The position numbers were made by a program, and so were the translations under genes. A model generated the notes under the pieces. That model was not told the origin of the DNA and did no database searches. It saw only the letters and a list, made by a program, of their open reading frames with translations. A stretch of DNA of 29,809 nucleotides from Stagnihabitans sp043721775 (lineage in GTDB: Bacteria > Pseudomonadota > Alphaproteobacteria > Rhodobacterales > Rhodobacteraceae), in the NCBI GenBank assembly GCA_043721775.1, contig JAYSQA010000249.1:1-29809 (forward strand), in the 5' to 3' direction. The stretch's first letter is position 1, and each line of letters opens with the position of its first letter. Of this stretch, positions 1-7,714 are shown piece after piece.

Positions 1-246
1 GCCTTCGATGCAAACCACCTGCGCGCCGAGCTGGATCGCAGGGAGGCACAGGCCATCATTCCCGCCAGACGCAACCGCATCATGCACATCCCGCACGACA
101 CCGAAGCCTACAAATGGCGACATCTCATCGAAAACTATTTCAGCAAGATCAAGGAGTTCAGGGGCGTGAACCCAAGGTATGACAAAACCGATACCAGCTA
201 TCGCGCAACATGAAACATCGCCGCGACCATCATCGCGCTTCGCTAA
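1..246 (+). pseudogene. IS5-family transposase, 3' fragment with a late nonsense codon
   Basis: The open frame starting at base 1 encodes the C-terminal part of a DDE transposase of the IS5 family. The stretch around YKWRHLIENYFSKIKEFRG carries the final catalytic Glu of the DDE triad in the usual R-x-x-IEN-x-F-x-x-IKE-x-R setting. The frame stops at TGA 211-213 (after SYRAT). The ten codons after it still read as a typical IS5-family tail (NIAATIIALR) and end at TAA 244-246. The expected residue at the TGA is probably Trp, so TGG to TGA is the simplest reading. The 5' part and left inverted repeat lie outside the window. The stretch just after 246 probably holds the right end of the element, but it cannot be confirmed without the other end. 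Confidence 0.8.
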
Positions 247-289
247 ATGTCCACAGGCCCTACAACCGCTGGCATTCTTTGCGGGATTG

Positions 290-658
290 ATGATGAAACA
301 AAACGATCCTCAGTCACCGCAAAACGTCGATTCCGACCAGCCAGACGCGCCCGAAAACGGTCACTCAGGTTCGATTGACCACCAACTCTTTGCGTTGAAC
401 GCGAAAACGCGCTCCATTGCTGGGCAACTGGGGTGGTTGCTTGCAAGCCTGTGGAACCTGTTCGCGACACGGCTCGACCAGTTCGCAACGCTCCCTCTTT
501 GCGAAAAGTACCCTTGGATTTTGGTCGTGCTGGGCTTCCTTCTGCCCATCGTCGCTGTGCCCTTCGGGATAGCCTGGGTGATGTGCTTCGTGGCGACCTG
601 CAAATTCAGTGCAACCCCACAAACGCACTTCATGGCCTTCAAAGGCGCCCTGACTTGA
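290..658 (+). CDS. Hypothetical small membrane protein
   Basis: This is an open frame of 122 codons from the ATG at 290. The same frame is open back to 179, but that part overlaps the transposase end, so the later start is more likely. A weak purine-rich GGGA sits just upstream. The first half is polar and acidic (MMKQNDPQSPQN...), rich in Asp, Gln and Pro. The second half has one strongly hydrophobic segment of about 26 residues (PWILVVLGFLLPIVAVPFGI onward), consistent with a single-pass inner-membrane protein. I do not recognise a family. It follows the remnant insertion sequence directly, so it could be a truncated or transferred gene, or a chance frame. The minus-strand frames over the same bases look less protein-like. 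Confidence 0.4.
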   Translation: MMKQNDPQSPQNVDSDQPDAPENGHSGSIDHQLFALNAKTRSIAGQLGWLLASLWNLFATRLDQFATLPLCEKYPWILVVLGFLLPIVAVPFGIAWVMCFVATCKFSATPQTHFMAFKGALT

Positions 659-873
659 AATCCAACCCGATTCGTCCCCAATTCTTAACGCCCTCTCGTC
701 TCCCGGCGCGTATAGATCAAAGGAAGACGCAAAGAAGACCCATTCAAGACCGCCAATCCCGCCCCAATCCCCTCGTTAGCCCAGCGTTCCAACCCCTTAC
801 CTCGCAATTCCTCGCCCCCTGCCCCGTTGCATCCCCACCCCTCCCATGCCACTCTCGGCCCCGGAGGCACCCC
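659..873. other. Intergenic, C-rich, nothing recognised
   Basis: This stretch separates the small hypothetical gene from the beta-keto acid cleavage enzyme. It is very C-rich and has no codon pattern, RNA gene or clear terminator that I can support. The promoter of the downstream operon should lie here, but I could not pick out convincing -35/-10 boxes. Confidence 0.4.
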
Positions 874-1800
874 ATGTCGAAAATCATCATCTCCTGTGCG
901 ATCACCGGCTCGATCCACGTCCCCAGCCAGTCGCCTTACCTGCCCTGCACAGCCGGGCAAATTGCCGCATCAGCCATCGGTGCGGCGCAAGCGGGGGCCG
1001 CCATCCTGCACCTGCATGCCCGCCATCCTGAAACCGGCCGTCCCTCGGCTGACCCCAGCCATTGGGCTGGCTTCCTGCCCACCATCAAGATGTCGACTGA
1101 TGCCGTGGTCAACATGACCACCGGCGGTTCGGCCACCATGACCCTTGACCAGCGCCTTGCCGCTCCCATGGCCGCCTCGCCCGAGATGTGCAGCCTCAAC
1201 ATGGGTTCGATGAACTTCGCCCTTTACCCCATGCTCTCCCGGATCAAACGGTTCAAACACGACTGGGAGCGGCCCTTTCTTGAAAATTCCGATGACGTGG
1301 TCTTCAAGAATACCCCGCGTGACATCGCCCATGTCCTGACCGAAATGGGCCAGAACCGCGGGGCGCGGTTTGAATTTGAATGCTATGATATCAGTCACCT
1401 GACCATGCTGAAGCACTTCGTCGACCGTGGCCTGATAAAGGCCCCGATCTTCATCCAGTTCGTGTTCGGGGTCCTTGGCGGGATGCCCCCCGAGCCGGAA
1501 ATTCTGACCCTCCTGAAACGCTCTGCCGACCAGCTCTTTGGCGACAGCTACCAGTTTTCCGTCCTTGCCGCAGGCCGCGCCCAGATCCCGATGGCAACGA
1601 TGGCGGCGGCAATGGGCGGCCATGTGCGCGTCGGCCTTGAAGACAACCTTTACCTTGGCAAAGGCGTTCTGGCGGAAAGCAACGCCGCCCAGGTCACCCT
1701 GATCCGCGAGATTGTCGAGCGTCTTGGCCGCACCATCGCCACCCCGGACGAGGCCCGCGCCCTCCTGCACCTCAAAGGCCAGGGCAAGGTGGCGTTTTGA
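874..1800 (+). CDS. Beta-keto acid cleavage enzyme (BKACE, formerly DUF849)
   Basis: The 308-residue protein matches the 3-keto-5-aminohexanoate cleavage enzyme family, which cleaves a beta-keto acid with acetyl-CoA to give acetoacetate and a CoA ester of the remaining part. The family is a Zn-dependent TIM barrel. The metal motif HLHAR gives His46 and His48. Arg252, Glu256 and Asp257 in RVGLEDN have the R-x3-E-D spacing of the family's catalytic Arg, metal-binding Glu and neighbouring Asp. NMTTGG (80-85) is the substrate-loop Ser/Thr region. The start at 874 is chosen for the GGAGG at 863-867; upstream codons in the same frame do not look coding. The next gene overlaps at TTGA. Substrates vary widely in this family, so the keto acid cannot be named from sequence. 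Confidence 0.9.
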   Translation: MSKIIISCAITGSIHVPSQSPYLPCTAGQIAASAIGAAQAGAAILHLHARHPETGRPSADPSHWAGFLPTIKMSTDAVVNMTTGGSATMTLDQRLAAPMAASPEMCSLNMGSMNFALYPMLSRIKRFKHDWERPFLENSDDVVFKNTPRDIAHVLTEMGQNRGARFEFECYDISHLTMLKHFVDRGLIKAPIFIQFVFGVLGGMPPEPEILTLLKRSADQLFGDSYQFSVLAAGRAQIPMATMAAAMGGHVRVGLEDNLYLGKGVLAESNAAQVTLIREIVERLGRTIATPDEARALLHLKGQGKVAF

Positions 1801-2264
1801 TCACCTGTCGTCGTGCCTTGGCCAGCGATGCGGCGCTGATCCACGATCTTCTGGTCGAAAACGCCACCCATGACGGCGGGGCCATATCGGGCACGCCGCA
1901 AACTCTGCTGCGCCACGGGTTCGGCCCACATCCCCTGTTCCGCGCGGTTCTGGCATTCGATGACCAACCCCTTGGCCTGTCATTGTTTTTCCCCGAGTAT
2001 TCCAGTTGGCGCGGCGCAACCGGCGTCTTCATTCAGGACCTTTACCTGCGGCCCGCCGCCCGGGGCAAGGGCATGGGACGCGACCTTCTTGCCGCTTCGC
2101 TGGCCGAAAGCGCTGACTGGCAACCACAGTTTGTGACCCTGATGGTGCAGCGCAAGAACACCGGCGCGCGCGGCTTTTATGCAGCGCTTGGCTTTGGCCC
2201 CCGCGATCCCTCTGACCAGCTTATCCTTGAAGGAGAGGGCCTTGCCGCCCTGACCGCCCGATGA
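1797..2264 (+). CDS. GNAT N-acetyltransferase, diamine/polyamine acetyltransferase-like
   Basis: This is a 155-residue GNAT protein with a TTG start that overlaps the stop of the preceding gene (TTGA), so translation is probably coupled. The acetyl-CoA-binding motif A is RGKGMG (residues 89-94) followed by a helix ending DLLAASL. The segment before it, FFPEYSSWRG...VFIQDLYLRP, resembles spermidine/spermine N1-acetyltransferase, where YxxYxxWxG precedes a YLED strand. The C-terminal part RKNTGARGFYAALGF is the usual GNAT beta6-alpha4 region. It overlaps the next gene at ATGA, and that gene is an acetylpolyamine-amidohydrolase-type deacetylase, which supports an amine substrate. The GNAT assignment is firm. 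Polyamine specificity is inferred. Confidence 0.85.
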   Translation: MITCRRALASDAALIHDLLVENATHDGGAISGTPQTLLRHGFGPHPLFRAVLAFDDQPLGLSLFFPEYSSWRGATGVFIQDLYLRPAARGKGMGRDLLAASLAESADWQPQFVTLMVQRKNTGARGFYAALGFGPRDPSDQLILEGEGLAALTAR

Positions 2265-3277
2265 TCACCTGCTACCACCCGGGCCAGCGCGCCCATGATC
2301 CGCAGTTCTTCCTGTCCTCCGGTGCGCCAAAGCCCTGCCCCGAACAGCCCGCGCGCATCGACGCCCTGTTGGCGGGCGTCCGGTCCCTCGGCCTGCAAAT
2401 CCAGACCCCGCAGGACCATGGCCCCGATGCCATCGCCGCCGTCCATCCCCAGCGCTACCTGACCTTCCTGCAAACCATTCACCAGCGCTGGCAACACATC
2501 CCCGGCGCCTCGGCCGAGGTGATCCCCAACATCCACCCCGCCAACCGCACAGATGGCTACCCGCTGTCTGCCGTGGGTCAGGCGGGCTACCACATGACCG
2601 ACACCTCCTGCCCGATCTCGGCGCAGACCTGGGGTGCCGCCTATGCCTCGGCCCAATCGGCCATAGCGGGCAGCGAGTTGATATTACAAGGAAACCGCTC
2701 CGCCTATGCCCTTTGCCGCCCACCCGGCCATCATGCGTTCGCCGAACTGGCAGGCGGTTTCTGCTACCTCAACAACACCGCGATCGCGGCCCAGCAACTG
2801 ACCCTGTCAGGCCGTAAGGTGGCTGTCCTTGACGTCGATCTGCACCATGGCAACGGCACGCAAGGCATCTTCTACGACCGCCCCGACGTGCTGACCGTTT
2901 CACTGCACGCCCATCCAGAGCGTTTTTATCCGTTCTTCTGGGGCTACCCCGATGAACGCGGCGCGGGCCCGGGCGAGGGCGCCAACCTCAACCTCTGCCT
3001 GCCCCGTGGCAGCGCTGATGCGGCTTTCCTGCACGCCCTGCATCAGGCCCTTGATGCCATAACCCTGTGGGGCGCCGATACAATCGTCCTCGCCTTGGGT
3101 CTTGACGCTTTCGAGGGCGACCCGTTCGCAGGCCTCGCCGTCACCACCCCGGGCTTCGCGCAGATTGGTCGGAATATCGCCGCCCTTGGCCTTCCCACCC
3201 TTATCGTGCAGGAAGGCGGCTACCTCTGTCCCGCACTTGGCCAGAACCTCGCCGCCGTTCTGAAAGCCTTCCTCTGA
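2261..3277 (+). CDS. Histone deacetylase-family protein, acetylpolyamine amidohydrolase type
   Basis: The 338-residue protein has the complete arginase/deacetylase active site. The His pair is His157-His158 in RPPGHHAF. The zinc ligands are Asp193 and His195 in LDVDLHHGNGT and Asp282 in LGLDAFEGDPF. The transition-state Tyr is Tyr321 in QEGGY. The segment YPFFWGYPDERGAGPGEGAN is typical of bacterial acetylpolyamine amidohydrolases rather than eukaryotic histone deacetylases. The expected reaction is hydrolysis of an N-acetyl group from an acetylated amine in the cytoplasm. The ATG overlaps the stop of the acetyltransferase-like gene (ATGA), so the two should be co-translated. A hairpin repeat follows directly after the stop. 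Confidence 0.92.
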   Translation: MITCYHPGQRAHDPQFFLSSGAPKPCPEQPARIDALLAGVRSLGLQIQTPQDHGPDAIAAVHPQRYLTFLQTIHQRWQHIPGASAEVIPNIHPANRTDGYPLSAVGQAGYHMTDTSCPISAQTWGAAYASAQSAIAGSELILQGNRSAYALCRPPGHHAFAELAGGFCYLNNTAIAAQQLTLSGRKVAVLDVDLHHGNGTQGIFYDRPDVLTVSLHAHPERFYPFFWGYPDERGAGPGEGANLNLCLPRGSADAAFLHALHQALDAITLWGADTIVLALGLDAFEGDPFAGLAVTTPGFAQIGRNIAALGLPTLIVQEGGYLCPALGQNLAAVLKAFL

Positions 3278-3280
3278 CCC

Positions 3281-3333
3281 CTTTCACATTGGTTCAAATA
3301 TCCCGGGGTCCGGGGCTGGCCCCGGGGGCGGCC
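3281..3333. repeat. Dispersed intergenic hairpin repeat, copy A
   Basis: The element starts TTTCACATTGGTTCAAATA and runs into a G/C-rich hairpin CCGGGGC-TG-GCCCCGG at 3310-3325. It matches copies B (11435-11484) and C (16581-16630) in overall design, and the left half matches the partial copy D (21044-21071). It lies in the gap between the deacetylase stop and the GTG start of the transporter. It may form a stem in the mRNA between them. Confidence 0.75.
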
Positions 3334-3361
3334 CAAGCCCGCAACGCCTGAAGGTCATTCC

Positions 3362-4228
3362 GTGCCCAAAGCCACATCCCTTGCCGGCATCGCCCTGATG
3401 CTTGCCGCCATGGCTGTCCTGCCCGGCATTGACGTCATTGCCAAGTTGATGGGACAAGCAGGGATGCCGGTAATGCAGATCGTCTGGGCGCGGCTGACCT
3501 TCGGCGCGCTGCTGACCCTGCCCTTCGCGGCAAGACACACCGGGCTGCGCGGCCTGATACCCAATCACCCGGCCATCCATACCCTGCGGGCAAGCCTGCT
3601 GATGGCCTCGACCTTCCTGTTCTTTTCCGCGCTGAAGTTCCTGCCGATCGCCGATGCGCTGGCGATCTTCTTCGTCCAGCCGCTGGTCGTGACCGCCCTT
3701 TCGCCACTGATCCTGAAAGAAAAGGTCGGAGCCCGTCGCTGGGCCGCCGTCTGCGTGGGCTTCATCGGCACACTGATCATCATCCGCCCCGGCGTCGCGG
3801 CGCTGAACCCGGGCAACCTGCTGGCCCTGACCTCTGGCACCAGCCTGGCACTTTACTTCCTGCTGACCCGCCGCATCACCGGACGCGCCAAGGCTATCGT
3901 CACCACCTTCCACACCAATGCCATCGGCGCTGTCCTCGCCACGGTCCTTGTTGCTTTTGTCTGGCGGACGCCTTCGCAAATGGAATGGGCGCAGTTCCTG
4001 GCCCTCGCCGCCATCGCCAACATTGGACATTACTGCATCGTGCGCGCCTATGACCACGCCGAGGCTTCGCTGCTGGCCCCGCTGGCCTATACCGAGATGG
4101 TGACCTCCACCCTCATGGGACTGATCTTCTTCGGCGATTTCCCGGACGGCTACACCTTCCTCGGCGTCGGCATCCTGATCGCCTGCGCCATCTACATCTC
4201 GCTGCGCGAGCGGCAGGCACCGGCGTAG
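3362..4228 (+). CDS. EamA/DMT-superfamily transporter
   Basis: This is a 288-residue, very hydrophobic protein with about ten predicted membrane segments arranged as two EamA repeats, the usual design of drug/metabolite transporters (often exporters of amino acids, amines or nucleobases). GTG at 3362 is the start, with AAGG about seven bases upstream. The conserved repeat features are visible: a first helix ending in DVIAKL, the WARLTFGALLTLP helix, and the FVQPLVVTALSPLILKEKVG helix ending each half. The TAG stop lies inside the first arm of a perfect palindrome. It is the last gene of the four-gene plus-strand set, so a role in moving the substrate or product of the neighbouring enzymes is reasonable but unproven. 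Confidence 0.9.
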   Translation: MPKATSLAGIALMLAAMAVLPGIDVIAKLMGQAGMPVMQIVWARLTFGALLTLPFAARHTGLRGLIPNHPAIHTLRASLLMASTFLFFSALKFLPIADALAIFFVQPLVVTALSPLILKEKVGARRWAAVCVGFIGTLIIIRPGVAALNPGNLLALTSGTSLALYFLLTRRITGRAKAIVTTFHTNAIGAVLATVLVAFVWRTPSQMEWAQFLALAAIANIGHYCIVRAYDHAEASLLAPLAYTEMVTSTLMGLIFFGDFPDGYTFLGVGILIACAIYISLRERQAPA

Positions 4229-4318
4229 GGTGGGGTTCAACCCCACCCTACCGAAGGTCACCGGTAGCATGGGCAATCTGCCCATGCCCACGCAACATGG
4301 GCGCATCGCCCATCCTAC
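4225..4318. repeat. Three tandem hairpins between convergent genes (REP-like)
   Basis: Three inverted repeats lie side by side. The first has 13-base arms GTAGGGTGGGGTT with one spacer base (4225-4251). The second is GCATGGGCA-ATC-TGCCCATGC (4267-4287). The third is ATGGGCG-CAT-CGCCCAT (4297-4313). The first includes the stop of the transporter gene, and the block ends one base before the stop of the minus-strand gene. There is no U-run, so a bidirectional 3'-end stabiliser or REP-type element fits better than a classical terminator. Confidence 0.8.
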
Positions 4319-5899
4319 CTAGGCCCAAACCCCGCGCAAAACCCGCCGGGTGACCCGCTCCACCACCACGTCCCCCGCAATCAGCCCGGCTACCCATTCG
4401 CAAGACCCGGCGTTGTAAACCGCCCCCAAACCCCGTCGATACTCCACCATGCAGCCATTGCCCCGGCTGGCACGGCCCATGGTCTGCGCATTTACCTTGC
4501 CGTAAACCACCAATGCCACCTCCTCGGCATCCAGCCGCCCGATGAAAGCATCCGCATCCTGCGGCCCGGTCGAATGCGCCAGCGTCGTGGCCGGCGACAA
4601 CCCGATGATGGTCAGATCGCCCGCCAACCCCGCGCCCTCTGCCGCAAAGGGCAGGCCGTGGGTCATCGTGTAGTCAATCCCGTCCACCTCATAGCCAAAG
4701 ATCTTCGCCCCGGCCCCCAGCACATCGCCGTAGCCAAGCCCGCTCTCCCGAACCGACCAATGCTCGGGCCGGTAAATCACGAACCCGCCCGAGCCGTGGG
4801 CAGCGCACCGGCTCCACCCGGCATAGACCCCCATCGAGCCGGTGATCCCCATCGTCGCCACCGCAGGCCGGCCGATCTGCGGGTGGTCCCAATAGCTGGT
4901 CAGCCGGGTCGGGTCCGCAGTCGGGTCATTCTGCGAGGCCGCGTATTTGTAGCAGGTCTGCACGCTTTGATCGGCCGAAAGCCTTGTCTGCCAGAAGAAA
5001 TTCCCGGCGAACCGCGCCAACTCGCCGCCCCGGTCAATCCAGGCTTCCAGATGGTCGCGCATCGCCCATGTCCAGTATTCGTCGTGGCCGACGATCAATG
5101 CGCGCGCATAGCCCGCCAGCAGGCCCGGGTCGGCGTGCAGGTCAGCTTGCGCCGCATAAGACAGCGCAATCCCCTGCGCTTCGCACCACAGCGCAAAGGG
5201 CCGCTCGAACGCGCCCCAGCCCGAAGACGCGTATTTCTTCGAAATCCCCTTGGTGCGGGCAAATTCCATATGCGGATAGCGCGGCTTTGACAGCAAAGGC
5301 GAAGCGTGCGGGATGCGGGGCGCATCCTCGGGCCAACGCACGAAACCCTTGGCCCAGGGACGATGGATTGATACCTCTGGCGCGAACTCGGCCCGGTGCG
5401 GCCCCGTGATGCCCTGATAATGGTTCGAACCGCCCCAATCGTTGTAAGCGCACCACGTCCCGGTGGCGAGGATCATCAGCAGCCCCTCGGGCATCGCCGC
5501 CTTCAGCACGAACATATGTTCCGACTGGTGCCCCGCCACCGTCAGCCGCACGATATAAACGCCGGACCGCCAACCTTCCGGGATCACCAGCCGATACCGC
5601 TCTGGCCAGCCGCAGCCCGCAACCGAGCAATCCTCGGGCACAGGCTCAAAGGTCAGTGCCACCCTGGTATCGACCAGCCTTTCCGGCGCCAGCCCATCGC
5701 GCAGAATTTCCAACCGCGCCTCATCGGCGGAGGACATGGCGTGCAGCGCCAGCACCTCGCCCGGACCATAGCTTACGCGGTCGGTATAGCCCCAGACCTG
5801 CGCCCGCGCAGGATCAACCGAGGCCACCTCGTAATAATGCCCGGTCACAGCACTGCCATCATCATAGGGGCCGGCGACAAAGAAATCCTTGAGGCTCAT
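4319..5899 (-). CDS. N,N-dimethylformamidase large-subunit-like protein
   Basis: The 526-residue protein matches the catalytic C-terminal region of the N,N-dimethylformamidase beta subunit. Recognisable stretches are TWCAYNDWGGSNHY (about residue 150-165), the EVSIHRPWAKG loop, VGHDEYWTWAMRD, and AGNFFWQTR. The family enzyme uses a mononuclear iron held by two Tyr and one Glu; I cannot assign those residues with certainty here. Known dimethylformamidase large subunits are about 760 residues with an extra N-terminal domain, and they pair with a small subunit. Both the extra length and a small-subunit gene are absent here. The start overlaps the stop of the S9 hydrolase gene by four bases (ATGA), so it is the last gene of the operon. 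Dimethylformamide need not be the substrate; hydrolysis of some other amide is the safer inference. Confidence 0.8.
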   Translation of the reverse strand: MSLKDFFVAGPYDDGSAVTGHYYEVASVDPARAQVWGYTDRVSYGPGEVLALHAMSSADEARLEILRDGLAPERLVDTRVALTFEPVPEDCSVAGCGWPERYRLVIPEGWRSGVYIVRLTVAGHQSEHMFVLKAAMPEGLLMILATGTWCAYNDWGGSNHYQGITGPHRAEFAPEVSIHRPWAKGFVRWPEDAPRIPHASPLLSKPRYPHMEFARTKGISKKYASSGWGAFERPFALWCEAQGIALSYAAQADLHADPGLLAGYARALIVGHDEYWTWAMRDHLEAWIDRGGELARFAGNFFWQTRLSADQSVQTCYKYAASQNDPTADPTRLTSYWDHPQIGRPAVATMGITGSMGVYAGWSRCAAHGSGGFVIYRPEHWSVRESGLGYGDVLGAGAKIFGYEVDGIDYTMTHGLPFAAEGAGLAGDLTIIGLSPATTLAHSTGPQDADAFIGRLDAEEVALVVYGKVNAQTMGRASRGNGCMVEYRRGLGAVYNAGSCEWVAGLIAGDVVVERVTRRVLRGVWA

Positions 5900-7704
5900 C
5901 GCATCCCTTCCGCAAAAGCCCGCTCTATGAAGACGGCAGAGCGTATCAGGCAGGTTTCCACATTGGTCCGGCGGAAGATACCGTGGCCCTCGTCGCTGAA
6001 CTGCATCACTTCATGCGGGATGCCCGCCGCCGTCAATTCCCGCACCGCGACATGGGTGTTTTCCGGGCTTACATTGCTGTCAGCCAGCCCATGTACGATC
6101 ATCACATGACCCCGGATGCGGCTGATGAAATTGCCTGGGCTGGCGTTGGCGTATTTCTGCGGCACCTCGTCGGGCGTGCCCCCCATCATCTCTTCGCAAT
6201 AGGCGCGCAGGTGGGGCTGGTCGGTCTGATCATAGTCAATATCCAGCTTGTACATGCCACACATGGGTATCGCCGCCGTCACCAGATCAGCAAAGCGCGT
6301 GATGGCAAACCAGCTGGAAAAGCCGCCATAGGAATTGCCCACCACCGCCACCTTGCGCGGTACATGGCCTCGGGCAATCACGGCCTCAATCCCGGCGCGG
6401 ATGTCGGCCTGTTCGCGCCCGCCCCAACCATCAACCTTCACAGCCTCGCGACAATCATAGCCAAACCCGGTTGAGCCGCGATAATTCGGGTCCAGAACCG
6501 TATACCCCGCTTGCACCCAGAAGCCGATCCCGGGGTTTACCCAATCCTCGGAATGCCAGGTCGGGCCGCCGTGAATATAGGCAATCAGGCCCCTGGACTT
6601 GGCCTCGGGTTCATAAAGCCAGCCCTGCACCTTGCGGCCATCCGGGGCATCCCACCAGAAATCGCGCGGGCTGCGGTGGCGACGGGCCGAGGGTTGCGCC
6701 TGCGTCAGCCGGCGACAGGTGCCATCGGGGGCAACCCTGACAAGGATATGCGGGGCGGAAGCGTCATAAGCCTCAGCCAGCCAACCGCCATCGGGCAGGG
6801 CGGCATGGGGCAACAAGCTGCGGCGGCCCGACAGGTTCGGGAAGGGCCGCGGGCCAGAGGCATCAAACAGCACCGCCCCGGTATGGCTGTTCTTGTGGGT
6901 GATGCAGGCGAAAACCCCCCGCCCCACCACCACCTCATGCGGGCAAAGCTGCGGCTCGCCCCCCAGCCACCTTGTCGAGCCGACCGAGACCGTGAAAATC
7001 CCCAACTCATCCCGCCCGCCCCGGTCTGTCACCACCACGATCCGGTCATCGTCCAGCCACTTGCCCCGGCTTACCTGCGTGGCCCCCATGGCAAACACCT
7101 CGCGCAGGCCTGATCCGTCGTCATTCATCACCCAGGTCTGGCCAGACCCTGCCGCCCTTTCGCTAAGGTTCAGCAGAATGCGCGCCCCGGAAGGCGATTG
7201 CAGCGGCGGCTTGCCGTTGAAATGCGGCGTCCGCGCCAGACAAGCCCTCGCGCCAGAGGTCAGGTCCTGCCGCCAGACGAGCCCCTCTGCGGTCACCGCC
7301 TGCGTCGCATAGTCATAATCGGCGGCAAAGATCACCGCCTTGCCATCCCGCGTCATCTCGCCGCCATAGACGAAATGGCTGTCCTGCTTAGGCGTCAGCA
7401 GCCGCAGCCGGTTGCCCACCCGGCGGTCCAGCAGCATCAGATGGTCATGCTCATCCGCATGGCGCGACTGGGCGAGGATCAGCACCTGCCCATCGGGTGA
7501 TACATCCCGGATCTGGAAATGGTCGGTTCCGAAGGTCAACTGCTCCACCGGGCCCGAAGCGTTCAACGGGGCGCAGAACACATCCTCCACCTCGCCAAAG
7601 CCCGCCGCACACCAAAACGCCCAAGCCCCATCAGCCGAGGCATGGACATGCGAGATTTGCGGCAAGCTGGCCCAGGCGCGGGCGAGGGTTTTCAGGTCAT
7701 CCAT
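5896..7704 (-). CDS. S9-family peptidase (prolyl oligopeptidase / acylaminoacyl-peptidase type)
   Basis: This is a 602-residue protein. The N-terminal part (about 15-340) shows repeating beta-propeller strands (SPDGQVLI, TRDGKAVIFA, SPSGARILL). The C-terminal alpha/beta-hydrolase domain has the full triad: Ser458 in GNSYGG, Asp542 in HGLADSNVS, and His574 in DEGHGI. The oxyanion segment is YIHGGPTW. There is no signal peptide, so it should act in the cytoplasm on short peptides or acyl-amino compounds. The ATG at 7704 is preferred over an upstream one at 7824 because GAAGG lies about seven bases before it and the extra 40 residues overlap the upstream ATPase gene and look random. It sits between ABC transporter genes and the dimethylformamidase-like gene. 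Confidence 0.93.
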   Translation of the reverse strand: MDDLKTLARAWASLPQISHVHASADGAWAFWCAAGFGEVEDVFCAPLNASGPVEQLTFGTDHFQIRDVSPDGQVLILAQSRHADEHDHLMLLDRRVGNRLRLLTPKQDSHFVYGGEMTRDGKAVIFAADYDYATQAVTAEGLVWRQDLTSGARACLARTPHFNGKPPLQSPSGARILLNLSERAAGSGQTWVMNDDGSGLREVFAMGATQVSRGKWLDDDRIVVVTDRGGRDELGIFTVSVGSTRWLGGEPQLCPHEVVVGRGVFACITHKNSHTGAVLFDASGPRPFPNLSGRRSLLPHAALPDGGWLAEAYDASAPHILVRVAPDGTCRRLTQAQPSARRHRSPRDFWWDAPDGRKVQGWLYEPEAKSRGLIAYIHGGPTWHSEDWVNPGIGFWVQAGYTVLDPNYRGSTGFGYDCREAVKVDGWGGREQADIRAGIEAVIARGHVPRKVAVVGNSYGGFSSWFAITRFADLVTAAIPMCGMYKLDIDYDQTDQPHLRAYCEEMMGGTPDEVPQKYANASPGNFISRIRGHVMIVHGLADSNVSPENTHVAVRELTAAGIPHEVMQFSDEGHGIFRRTNVETCLIRSAVFIERAFAEGMR

Positions 7705-7714
7705 GGCAGAACCT

